From: Elusimicrobiota bacterium
GTDB lineage: Bacteria; Elusimicrobiota; Elusimicrobia; UBA1565
Direction: 5' to 3'
Length of the DNA: 64,000 nucleotides
NCBI GenBank assembly: GCA_016196755.1
Contig: JACPXC010000023.1
Coordinates: 38,461 to 102,460 of the forward strand
The notes under the pieces are model-generated. The model was not told where the DNA came from and searched no databases. It was given only the letters and a program-made list of their open reading frames with translations. Positions 56,765 to 64,000 of the stretch are shown in pieces. Position numbers and translations under genes: made by a program. Position 1 is the first letter of the stretch; the number at the start of each line of letters is the position of its first letter.

Positions 56765-58816
56765 ATGCTGACACGCTGGCTCATCAAGGCCGCCCCGACG
56801 CCCAAGGACCCGCAGCGGCGCATGCTGCTCGTCAAAGGCGCCTGGAGCGACGTCCACGGCCTGGTCCGCCGGCTGGGTCCGGTCTGCGGGCGGCCCAAGA
56901 AGGAGGCCAGCGACCCCGAGTTCAACTACAGCATCGCGCTGCACAAGCTCGACGAGGCGGCCTTGGCCGGCGTGGAGGCCGCCCTAACCGCTCTGGCGCC
57001 GTCCGGCGGCTCGGGAAAGACCCCGCTCCCGGCGGCGCCGGCCGTTCCGACCGACGTGACGACCCCGACTCCTTCGACGCCGGAGCCCACGCTCCCGGAC
57101 TCGCCCCCGCCGCCGCCGTCGTCGGCCGAGCCGTTCGCGGGCTTCGGCGGGGTGCCGCCGCCCGACCAGCAGGCCACGACGCCCCCGCTGACGACCGAGC
57201 CGCGCGCCGCCAATCCGTTCGCCGGCTTCGGGAAGACCGACCCCGCGCTCAAGCGCGTCACGGCCCACGAGCCGCTGTCGCCGCAGTTCGAGACCCTGCC
57301 CGACCTCATGGCGGCCGCGCGCACGCCGGACCCCGTGCCGCTGGGCGACTTCCCCGCGGAGCCGTTCGCGGGGCTGACGCTGACCCCGACACCGGCCAGC
57401 CTCCCGACGCCGCCGAGCCCGGCTTCGTCGATATCCCCGCTGGAGGTCATCGCGGCCGGCGCCGCCCCCACGGCCTCGGAGGCGGCACTTCCTCGCGATA
57501 GCGCTCGGTCGCCGCTTCCCGAGCCCCCGCAGCCTCCCGTCGAGGCGCCCAAGCCCCTGCCTCTTCCCACGACCTCGATGCCCGCGCCGGCTCCGCGCCC
57601 GGTCAACCTGCCCGCCGCCGCGGCCGAGCCGCTCTTCGGGGCGCTCAAGGGCATCGACCCCGAGCTGACGCTCGACAACCTCGTGGTCGGCTCCTACAAC
57701 CGGTTCGCCCATGCCGCGGCGATGTCTCTGCTCACCAGCGCGGGCGGCCTCTACAACCCCCTGGTCGTCTGGGGCGGGGCCGGCTCGGGCAAGACCCACA
57801 TGGTCAACGCCCTGGCTTTGCGCCTGCAGGAGCAGTCCCCGCACGAGACGGTCTGGCTCAGCTCGGGGTCGGCGCTGGCGCGGGCGGCCGGGCTGGCCCA
57901 GGCCTCGGGCCGCGCGGCCGAGCTCCACGAGTTCGCGGCCAAGGCGCGGGCCCTGGTCATCGACGACCTGCACATGACCGGGCTCGGCGAGCACAACGCC
58001 GAGACGCTAGCCAAGGTCGTCGGCGCCATGCTCCATGCCGGCAAGCAGGTGGTGGTGGCGTCGCTCTATCAGCCGCGGCACATCGCCGCTCTGGAGACCG
58101 CCCTGGGCCTTAAGACCGACAAGTCCCACGTCGTCGAGCTCAAGGCCCCCAACGACGCGGCGCAGCAGGCCATCGGGGCCGCCGCGCTCTCGCGCCTGGG
58201 CCTGGCGCCGACCAGCGAGGAGAAGGACGTGTTCTCCCGCGGCCTGCTCAAGGACTTCACCGCCCTCGACGACCACATGCGCCGCCTCGCGGGGCTGGCC
58301 GCCCTGGCGCCCGCGGGCTCCCCGTTGTCTCAGTCTTTGCGCGACCTGTTCGCGGTGGACATGGAGGCCGAGGCGCTGACGGCCGAGAAGCTCAAGGCCT
58401 CCATGCCGAAGGCGCCCCCCGAGGGGAAGACGGCGCTGGCGCTCTGCCATCCTCCGGGCGGCGAGGCGCACGCGCGGTTCATTCTGGCCCGCCTCGGCGA
58501 GACGGCGAAGGCGCGCGGCTGGCCCTTCCCGTGGCGCGTGAGCGCGAAGGTCGCCTACGCCGTCGACCCGCCGCATGCCGCCCCGTATCTCCTGGCCGAG
58601 GAATGCCTGCGCGCGGGCGCAGGAGCGGCCCTGGTGGTCGGCCCGACCCCGGGCACGGACCTGGCGGCTCAGGAGCGGCCGTTCCGCGCCGCGGCCCAGC
58701 GGCTCTTGGCCGAAGCCGGCCTGTCCTGCGCCGTCGTGCCCTACGCGCGCGTGCAGGACCCTAAGCAGGCGCTGTTCGGGTACTTGGACCTCAACTCCCG
58801 TCCGGGGGGACGATGA
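56765..58816 (+). CDS. DnaA-like AAA+ protein with long Pro-rich linker
   Basis: 683 residues. An N-terminal ~75-residue domain (LIKAAPTPKDPQRRMLLVKG) and a Pro/Ala/Thr-rich linker of about 220 residues with PFAGFG repeats precede a DnaA/Hda-type AAA+ core. That core reads LTLDNLVVGSYNRFAHAAA, PLVVWGGAGSGKTHMVNAL (Walker A), ALVIDDLHM (Walker B), VVVASLYQPRHI and a lid region. The last ~150 residues (LALCHPPGGEAHARFILARL) are a further domain. No DnaA DNA-binding helix-turn-helix is seen. The linker contains a reverse copy of the 51-bp repeat (57461-57515). It is an unusual partner of PilT; replication initiation is unlikely. Confidence 0.65.
   Translation: MLTRWLIKAAPTPKDPQRRMLLVKGAWSDVHGLVRRLGPVCGRPKKEASDPEFNYSIALHKLDEAALAGVEAALTALAPSGGSGKTPLPAAPAVPTDVTTPTPSTPEPTLPDSPPPPPSSAEPFAGFGGVPPPDQQATTPPLTTEPRAANPFAGFGKTDPALKRVTAHEPLSPQFETLPDLMAAARTPDPVPLGDFPAEPFAGLTLTPTPASLPTPPSPASSISPLEVIAAGAAPTASEAALPRDSARSPLPEPPQPPVEAPKPLPLPTTSMPAPAPRPVNLPAAAAEPLFGALKGIDPELTLDNLVVGSYNRFAHAAAMSLLTSAGGLYNPLVVWGGAGSGKTHMVNALALRLQEQSPHETVWLSSGSALARAAGLAQASGRAAELHEFAAKARALVIDDLHMTGLGEHNAETLAKVVGAMLHAGKQVVVASLYQPRHIAALETALGLKTDKSHVVELKAPNDAAQQAIGAAALSRLGLAPTSEEKDVFSRGLLKDFTALDDHMRRLAGLAALAPAGSPLSQSLRDLFAVDMEAEALTAEKLKASMPKAPPEGKTALALCHPPGGEAHARFILARLGETAKARGWPFPWRVSAKVAYAVDPPHAAPYLLAEECLRAGAGAALVVGPTPGTDLAAQERPFRAAAQRLLAEAGLSCAVVPYARVQDPKQALFGYLDLNSRPGGR
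57461..57515 (-). repeat. Inverted single copy of the 51-bp in-frame repeat
   Basis: Reverse complement of the units at 11793-11894 with about 33 bases of identical core and a one-base gap near the edge. Here it encodes SEAALPRDSARS within the Pro-rich linker. Confidence 0.8.
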
Positions 58817-60756
58817 TGAGCGTCGCGGCTTGGCTTACCGGGGCGGGCGCCGCGCTGGCGGCCGGCGCGGCGGGGGTCTGGTGGACCCGGTTCGCGCGTC
58901 TGCTGCCCGCCGAGCGGGCGCTGGCCCGGGCCGCGGCGCTGGCCGAGCGTCGCGGCGCGTTCGCGCTGGCCCTTCTGCGCACGCGCCGTGCGGCGCCGAC
59001 CCCGGCCGCGCTGGCCGAGGCGGCCCAGGCCGCGGCCGACGCATTCCTCGAGCGCTTCGCGGGGGTGGACCTCTTCGCGTGGACCCGCCGCGGCCCGCTG
59101 GGGGGGACCGCCACGGGAGATGGCGAGCTCTTGCTGCGCACCGGCCGGCTCGAGGCCATGGAGGGCGGCGGCCTGGCCGTCCCCGAGGAGTGGTGGGACG
59201 CCGCCTTCGCGGCCGGCGCGGCCGTCGTCTGGACGCCGGACGCCGCGGGCCTGCGCCGCACCGTCCTGCGGCCTTGGGGGGCGCGCGGCAGGGTCTGGGG
59301 CCTGCTCGGCGCGGCCTCGGGTCTGGGCGAGGAGGATTTCACCATCGTCCACTCCGGCGCGCTCGACGAACTGGCCGCCCACCTCGACGCCTGCGCCGAG
59401 CGCGCGGCCCAGCTCTGGGAGCTCGAGAAGGCGCGCGCGGAGCTCGCCGCGGGCTTGGACGGCGCGATGCGCCGCTTAGACGAGACCAACGTCCAGCTCA
59501 TCCGCCGCGCCAAGGAGGTGCGCACCTTCCAGGAGGTCACCGACGCCATCACCAAGAATCCCGAGCACGCCGGGGTCCTGGCCGCCATCGTCTCGATCAT
59601 CGCCAGCGCGCTCGAGGCCGACCTCTGCGCCTTCCTGCTCCTCGACGAGGCCACCGGGGAGCTGGTGACCCAGCCGGGCGCCTTCGGGCTCTCCCACGAC
59701 GAGGGGGCGCTCTACCGCCTGGCGCTGGCCAACGACCAGTCCTCCTCGGTGCGCGTCTTCAAGACCGGCGAGCCGTTCATCACCGCCGACGCCCAGAACG
59801 ACCCGCTCGTCATCGCCCGCTACGCGCGGCTGTGGGGCTGCCACTCCCTGGTCGTGGTCCCGCTGACGCTCGAGGGCCGGCGCATCGGCGTCCTGCGCGT
59901 GGGCTCCTTCAAGAAGTCGTTCTTCACCGCCGACCACGTCCAGTTCGTCTCCATCCTGGCCGAGGAGGCCGCGGTGCTCGTCGAGAGCGCGATGCTCTCC
60001 AGGAAGCTGGCCGACTCCAACCGCCGGCTCGCCGAGATGCACCGCATCAAGGACGACTTCGTGTCCACGGTCAGCCATGAGTTCAAGACGCCGCTGACCT
60101 CGATCTTGGGGTTTCTCGCCGTAATCCTGGAGGGGGAGGCCGGGCCGCTCGAGCCCGAGCAGAGGCGCTTCCTGAGCATCGTCCGCGGCTCGGCCCAGCG
60201 CCTCTCCGAGCTCGTCAGCGATATCCTCGACCTCTCCAAGCTCGAGGAGGGAGTCGAGATCGAGTCCAAGCCCTTCGACCTGGCGGCCGCCGCGCGCAAG
60301 GTCGTCGACGACTCGCGCTGGCGGGCCGACGAGAAGGGCATCGAGCTGGCCGTGGAGGCGCCCGAGGCCCTGCCGCGCGCGCTCGGCTCGGAGCGCTGGC
60401 TCTCGCAGGTGCTCGAGAACCTGCTCTCCAACGCGCTCAAGTTCAGCCGCTCCGGCGGGAAGGTCTCGGTGATCCTCGCCCACAAGGGCGAGGGCCTGCA
60501 GGCCACCGTGGCCGACGCAGGGATCGGGATCCCCGAGGCCGACCAGCCGCGCATCTTCGAGAAGTTCTTCCGCGCCTCGAACCGCGACGCCACCGGGGCC
60601 TCGGGGACCGGGCTGGGCCTGGCCATCTGCCGCCACATCGTCGACCGCCACAACGGGCGCATCTGGTTCGAGTCGTCCTCCGGGGCGGGGACGCGCTTCC
60701 ATTTCGTCGTGCCGACCTCGCGGGCCGTGACGCCCGCGCCCGAGGCGGCGTCGTGA
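58813..60756 (+). CDS. Hybrid-sensor-type histidine kinase with GAF domain
   Basis: 647 residues from ATG 58813. One N-terminal hydrophobic segment; a first sensor-like region at ~40-190; a coiled coil; a GAF domain at about 240-390 (VSIIASALEADLCAFLLLDE, SLVVVPLTLEGRRIGVLRVG); then the kinase core. The core has H-box FVSTVSHEFKTPLTSI (His phospho-acceptor), N-box QVLENLLSNALKF, G1 ADAGIGIPE and G2 SGTGLGLAICRHIVDRH. No receiver domain is attached. It is coupled to the AAA+ gene by overlapping ATGATG, and no response regulator is adjacent in the window. Confidence 0.92.
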   Translation: MMSVAAWLTGAGAALAAGAAGVWWTRFARLLPAERALARAAALAERRGAFALALLRTRRAAPTPAALAEAAQAAADAFLERFAGVDLFAWTRRGPLGGTATGDGELLLRTGRLEAMEGGGLAVPEEWWDAAFAAGAAVVWTPDAAGLRRTVLRPWGARGRVWGLLGAASGLGEEDFTIVHSGALDELAAHLDACAERAAQLWELEKARAELAAGLDGAMRRLDETNVQLIRRAKEVRTFQEVTDAITKNPEHAGVLAAIVSIIASALEADLCAFLLLDEATGELVTQPGAFGLSHDEGALYRLALANDQSSSVRVFKTGEPFITADAQNDPLVIARYARLWGCHSLVVVPLTLEGRRIGVLRVGSFKKSFFTADHVQFVSILAEEAAVLVESAMLSRKLADSNRRLAEMHRIKDDFVSTVSHEFKTPLTSILGFLAVILEGEAGPLEPEQRRFLSIVRGSAQRLSELVSDILDLSKLEEGVEIESKPFDLAAAARKVVDDSRWRADEKGIELAVEAPEALPRALGSERWLSQVLENLLSNALKFSRSGGKVSVILAHKGEGLQATVADAGIGIPEADQPRIFEKFFRASNRDATGASGTGLGLAICRHIVDRHNGRIWFESSSGAGTRFHFVVPTSRAVTPAPEAAS

Positions 60757-60776
60757 GTCGGGGTATCGGAGGATTG

Positions 60777-61229
60777 ATGAACGGGAACATGTCGAGAGGG
60801 TTGGTCTTTGCCGTCCTGGCGCTGGCCTTCGGCGCGGGCTGCCGCGGCGGCGGCTACGTGAAGGGCGGGCGGGTCCAAGATACGATCAAGCAGGACGCCG
60901 ACAAGGGCAAGTACCTCGAGGCGATCGGCATCGGCGCCGCCGACCCCTCGCTGCCCACCGAGACCCAGCGCCGCTCGCTCTCGCGCGACGCCGGGATCGT
61001 CAAGTCGCAGTACGAGATGCTCTCGATGGTCAAGGGCGTCGAGATCGAGGGCGGCATCACCGTGGCCCGGGCCATCGAGAAGGACTCGACGCTCGAGGCG
61101 CGCATCAAGGACGTCATCCGCGGCGCCGAGATCGTCAAGACCGAGTACACCAAGGACGACGGCGCGGTGGTGACGCTGAAGCTCCCGAAGAAGCGCCTCG
61201 AGACCATGATGGGAGTGAAGTTCAAGTGA
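60777..61229 (+). CDS. Small lipoprotein-like exported protein
   Basis: 150 residues from ATG 60777 with GGAGG (60768-60772) four bases before it. A GTG at 60753 would add eight residues. The signal LVFAVLALAFGAGC is followed by Gly residues, a lipobox-like site with a weak -3 position. The mature part contains RRSLSRDAGIVKSQYEMLSM and GAEIVKTEYTKDDGAVVTLK, similar in style to LPP20/FlgT-type lipoproteins. It overlaps the next gene by 4 bases. Confidence 0.6.
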   Translation: MNGNMSRGLVFAVLALAFGAGCRGGGYVKGGRVQDTIKQDADKGKYLEAIGIGAADPSLPTETQRRSLSRDAGIVKSQYEMLSMVKGVEIEGGITVARAIEKDSTLEARIKDVIRGAEIVKTEYTKDDGAVVTLKLPKKRLETMMGVKFK

Positions 61230-62260
61230 TCCGCGCGCTGGTCGCAGCAGGTCTGGCCTTGGCGCTGGCCGGCTGCGCCGGCTCGCGGCTCAAGCTCGGC
61301 GCGACCGAGGACGGAGAGGTCATCGAGGCCGAGGGCTGGTCGCCGATCGAGGCCGACCTCCTGGCCACGAAGCGCCGTTCGCTCATCGAGGCACAGAAGA
61401 AGGCCGTCGAGCGCGTGGTCGGGGTCTTCATATCGGCTAAGACCCGGGTCTCGCAGGCCGTGGCAGTCGACCAGAACATCCTCGCCAACGTGGGCGGCTA
61501 CGTGAAGCGCTACGACCTCGTCAGCGAACGCAGGGAGGACGGCTTCTACAAGACCGTGATCCGCGCCCACGTCCTTTACAAGAAGCTGGGCGCCGACCTG
61601 GCGGACCTGGGGCTGGTGCGCCCCGAGGCCCCGCCGGGAAACCCGCGCGTGCGGGTCGGCTTGTCGGGCGACTCCGGGGCGGACGGGGCGGTGCGGCGGG
61701 TCTTCGTAGAGCGCGGCTTCCAGGTCCTTGACGCGAAAGGCGTGGGCGGGGACCTCGAGGTGGGAGGGACGGCCTCGGCGCGCGAGCTCTACGACCCGCG
61801 CCTCGGAGGCTTCAAGTCCTGGCGCGCGCGCGTCGAGCTCCAGGCCCAGCGCGCGGGTTCGGGCGAGGTCCTCGCGCGCAAGACCCAGGAGGCCTCCGGC
61901 CTCGACGCGGTCGGCGAGATCGCCCGGGCCAAGGCGCTCGAGAACGCCGGGGGACTCGCCGCGGAATCGTTGAGCGCGGAGCTCTCCCAGGTGCTGACCA
62001 AGCGCGCGGCCGTGACCCTGCGGGTGGCGGGGGTCAAGGGCGGGCTGGCCGGCGTCCAGAGCCTGGCCGACCACCTGCGCCTGGAGCCCGACATCGCGCA
62101 GGTCACGTTGGGGGAGTTCGGCCCGGCGGGGGCCGAGCTCAAGGTGACGACCGAGGGCTTCACGGGCGAGGAGCTCAGCAAGATACTCACCCTAAAGAAG
62201 TACGCGCTGCAGGTCCGCTCGGTGACCCCGTACCTCGTCGAGGCCGCGGTTGCGGACTAA
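61226..62260 (+). CDS. FlgT-N-like outer-membrane lipoprotein
   Basis: 344 residues from GTG 61226. Lipobox LALAGC near residue 17. Residues 35-90 (DLLATKRRSLIEAQKKAVER, VVGVFISAKTRVSQAVAV) match the DUF/FlgT N-terminal helix region, followed by NVGGYVKRYDLVSERREDGF. The C-terminal half has two beta-alpha repeats. In other bacteria similar proteins sit with CsgG-like and DUF799-like lipoproteins. It probably assembles at the outer membrane with its neighbours. Confidence 0.7.
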   Translation: MIRALVAAGLALALAGCAGSRLKLGATEDGEVIEAEGWSPIEADLLATKRRSLIEAQKKAVERVVGVFISAKTRVSQAVAVDQNILANVGGYVKRYDLVSERREDGFYKTVIRAHVLYKKLGADLADLGLVRPEAPPGNPRVRVGLSGDSGADGAVRRVFVERGFQVLDAKGVGGDLEVGGTASARELYDPRLGGFKSWRARVELQAQRAGSGEVLARKTQEASGLDAVGEIARAKALENAGGLAAESLSAELSQVLTKRAAVTLRVAGVKGGLAGVQSLADHLRLEPDIAQVTLGEFGPAGAELKVTTEGFTGEELSKILTLKKYALQVRSVTPYLVEAAVAD

Positions 62261-62861
62261 CGCGGTGGCGGCCGTGGCGGCGGCGGCGCTGGCCGGCTGC
62301 GCCGGCGCCCGGGTCCGCTACGAGGCCCCCGACCTCGCCTCCCGTCTGCCCGCCTCGGTGGCCGTCCTGCCCTTCGACAACGAGGCGGTCAGCCTGCGCG
62401 CGCCCGGCCTCCTGCGCAGCCTGGTCACCGAGGCCCTGGGCTTCCGGGGCTGGCGGACGTTCGAGCGCTCGGTCGTCGACGACGCGCTCCAGGCCCTCGG
62501 GGTGAGCGACGGCGGCCAGCTGCGGGCCCTCGACCCCAAGAAGATCGGCGCGGCGCTCGGCGCGCCGGGCCTGCTCTACGGCACGGTCGAGGAGTTCACC
62601 TACCAGAACGTCGGCTTCGTCCGACGCCGGGTCGTGCGGGTGTCGCTGAAGCTCGTCGACTCGGCCAGCGGGGAGCGGCTCTGGGAAGCGCAGGGGATGG
62701 AGGAAACCGGCGTCCTGGCCCTGCGCAAGGGCGCGGCCGGGAAATCCTTCCTCGACGGGGTCCTCGAGCAGGCGTCCGAGTCCGCGCTGGGCGCACCCCT
62801 GCTCTTCGAATCGCGCGCCGCCGTCGACGACGCTTTGTCGCACCTTATGAGGAGGTTCTGA
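62250..62861 (+). CDS. DUF799/GNA1162-like lipoprotein
   Basis: 203 residues from TTG 62250, overlapping the previous gene by 11 bases. Lipobox AAALAGC. VAVLPFDNEAVSLRAPGLLR, LLYGTVEEFTYQNVGFVRRR and VSLKLVDSASGERLWE match the putative lipoproteins (GNA1162/DUF799) that accompany CsgG. Its stop overlaps the csgG start by one base. Confidence 0.75.
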   Translation: MRTNAVAAVAAAALAGCAGARVRYEAPDLASRLPASVAVLPFDNEAVSLRAPGLLRSLVTEALGFRGWRTFERSVVDDALQALGVSDGGQLRALDPKKIGAALGAPGLLYGTVEEFTYQNVGFVRRRVVRVSLKLVDSASGERLWEAQGMEETGVLALRKGAAGKSFLDGVLEQASESALGAPLLFESRAAVDDALSHLMRRF

Positions 62862-63790
62862 TGAGGAATACCATCGTGACGGCGGCGGTCCTGGGGGTCC
62901 TGGCGGCCTGCTCGCCGCGTGAGAGCGTGCGCCGCGACTCGCCGATGACGGCCACCGAGACCGACCGCGACGTCTCGAAGTACACCGGCCCCAAGCGCCG
63001 CATCGGGGTCGTCGACTTCGAGAACAAGACCTCCTACGGACAGCGCCTGGGGTCGGCCGCCTCCGACATCCTGGTCACCGAGCTGGCCAAGACCAACCGC
63101 TTCGTCGTCGTCGAGCGCGATAAGCTGGCCAAGATCCTCGATGAGCAGAAGCTCCAGGCCTCGGGGGCCATCGACGCGCGTACCGTTGTCCAGGTCGGCA
63201 AGATCCTGGGACTCAACGCCATCGTCACGGGTTCGGTCACCGAGTTCGGGGTCAAGACCGAGGGCTCCGAGTACCTGCTCGTGCAGTCCAAGCGCCAGAC
63301 CGCCGAAGCCGCCGTCGATATCCGCTTGGTCGACGCAGAGACCGGGCAGGTGCTCTACGCCGACTCCGGCAAGGGCGAGGCCAAGAGCGGCAAAGGCTCG
63401 GTCCTGGGCCTGGGCACGCGCGGCGGCTACGACGAGACCCTCGAGGGCAAGGCCCTGCGCGCCGCCATCGTGCGCTTCACCGAGAACATCGTCGGCCAGG
63501 TCTCGAAGAAGCCCTGGTCCTGCCGCATCGCCGCGGCGAAGGGCGACACGGTCTACCTCAACGCCGGCCCCACGATGGGCGTCGAGAGGGGCCAGAAGCT
63601 CTCCTGCTACCACCTCGGCAAGGAGATCACCGACCCGACCACGGGCCTCGTCCTCGGCCACGAGGAGGTCCTCATCGGCCGCGTCGAGGTCACCGGCGCC
63701 CTGGGCGACTCCGGCGAAGGCTCCACCGCCCGCCTCATCAGCCAACCCGGCCCTCGGCCCGAGCCCAAAGACATCTGCCGCCTCGACTGA
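62861..63790 (+). CDS. CsgG-family outer-membrane secretion/assembly factor
   Basis: 309 residues. Lipobox LGVLAACS. CsgG features: RRIGVVDFENKTSYGQRLGS, AASDILVTELAKTNRFVVVERDKLAKIL, LGLNAIVTGSVTEFG, and AAVDIRLVDAETGQVLYA. A ~90-residue C-terminal extension (GDTVYLNAGPTMGVERGQKL, GRVEVTGALG) looks like a FlgT-C or Sec-partner beta domain not present in E. coli CsgG. No curli subunit gene is present, so it more likely serves a general lipoprotein or polymer-export complex with the three preceding lipoproteins. Confidence 0.88.
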   Translation: MRNTIVTAAVLGVLAACSPRESVRRDSPMTATETDRDVSKYTGPKRRIGVVDFENKTSYGQRLGSAASDILVTELAKTNRFVVVERDKLAKILDEQKLQASGAIDARTVVQVGKILGLNAIVTGSVTEFGVKTEGSEYLLVQSKRQTAEAAVDIRLVDAETGQVLYADSGKGEAKSGKGSVLGLGTRGGYDETLEGKALRAAIVRFTENIVGQVSKKPWSCRIAAAKGDTVYLNAGPTMGVERGQKLSCYHLGKEITDPTTGLVLGHEEVLIGRVEVTGALGDSGEGSTARLISQPGPRPEPKDICRLD

Positions 63791-63810
63791 CAAACTTCTG
63801 ATTGGGGACA

Positions 63811-63842
63811 CTGAACTTCTGATTCGCGAATCAGAAGTTCAG
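63811..63842. repeat. 32-bp perfect palindrome, REP-like
   Basis: Symmetric around TTCG|CGAA with arms containing CTGAACTTCTGATTCG. Partial copies flank it: AACTTCTGATTGGGGACA at 63793-63810 and AGAAGTTCAGGA near 63861-63872. It lies 22 bp after csgG. Confidence 0.8.
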
Positions 63843-63905
63843 GGACTGATAATCATCTAGAAGTTCAGGACTCCTGACCTGTCCTAGGGATTCCGTCGAA
63901 AGGGC

Positions 63906-63911
63906 TTGACA
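63906..63911 (+). promoter_or_regulatory. -35 element (TTGACA) before the right-edge ORF
   Basis: A perfect TTGACA at 63906-63911. Downstream AATAAT (18 bp spacing) could be the -10. The ATG is at 63955. Confidence 0.4.
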
Positions 63912-63954
63912 TTCATGCCGCCTATTCGCAATAATCTATGTAACTTACAACGCC

Positions 63955-64000
63955 ATGGCGACCCAGCCCCGCTTACCCTTCCACCCCGCAGAAGCAGTCG
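63955..64000 (+). CDS. N-terminus of a possible REP-associated (RAYT-like) transposase, cut by window edge
   Basis: Only 15 codons are visible: MATQPRLPFHPAEAV. The opening is like the 'M.R.PRL.fPGA.YHV' start of REP-associated tyrosine transposases, and a REP-like palindrome lies just upstream. Both are consistent with a RAYT locus, but the sequence is too short to be sure. Confidence 0.3.
   Translation, partial: MATQPRLPFHPAEAV

Noticed and set aside
1..64000. CRISPR array or rRNA genes
   Set aside because: No regularly spaced 25-40-bp repeats and no conserved rRNA stretches were seen on either strand.

Overview
The window is a dense, high-GC bacterial chromosome segment with short intergenic gaps and many 1-4 base gene overlaps. 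Type IV prepilins, PilT, lipoproteins and a CsgG-type outer-membrane factor indicate a diderm. Together with B12-dependent ribonucleotide reductase, paired squalene/phytoene-synthase genes and secreted endosialidase-chaperone-like fibre proteins, this suggests an Elusimicrobiota-like lineage. That placement is inference; no rRNA is present to test it.

Layout. 1-5.5 kb: envelope-glycan cluster (DegT aminotransferase cut by the left edge, B12-binding radical SAM enzyme, PqqD-like protein, GT2 and GT4 glycosyltransferases, HprK-like kinase). 5.5-9.9 kb: three-gene pseudopilin operon. 9.9-15.7 kb: transporter, polytopic membrane protein, membrane sulfatase-fold enzyme, TPR protein. 15.7-21 kb: small helical protein, CBS protein, frameshifted HEAT protein, degenerate HD-GYP protein, anchored calcium-binding-like protein. 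21-29.6 kb: housekeeping (nrdJ; rplU-rpmA-obgE, with obgE apparently starting at ACG; two squalene/phytoene synthases; dcd; rplM-rpsI). 29.6-37.2 kb: DUF72, AsnB, a coiled-coil protein, Pit phosphate permease with its DUF47 partner, 5'-nucleotidase and a class-B-like phosphatase, forming a phosphate-acquisition block. 37.2-37.8 kb: YefM/YoeB toxin-antitoxin.

37.8-54.5 kb is the most distinctive part: a bacterial microcompartment (BMC) operon of the sugar-phosphate-utilising type. Order: tpiA, pduL, BMC-H, BMC-P, aldehyde dehydrogenase, then a 9.7 kb AT-richer island of secreted fibre-like proteins, then BMC-T, RpiB-like isomerase, two BMC-P, deoC, a Cys-rich protein, BMC-H and a small protein with a TPLA-like motif. 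The inferred chemistry is deoxyribose-5-phosphate to glyceraldehyde-3-phosphate plus acetaldehyde (DeoC), acetaldehyde to acetyl-CoA (AldDH), then acetyl-phosphate (PduL), with TpiA drawing off the triose phosphate. An extended -10 promoter and a perfect 9-1-9 palindrome precede tpiA.

54.6-63.8 kb: a PilT-led operon (PilT, Ala/Glu-rich coiled-coil protein, DnaA-like AAA+ protein, hybrid GAF sensor kinase) running into a lipoprotein set (LPP-like, FlgT-N-like, DUF799-like, CsgG). The right edge has a 32-bp perfect palindrome and the first codons of a possible REP-associated transposase. Across the window many promoters place the -10 element only 6-11 nt before the start codon, suggesting frequent leaderless transcripts.
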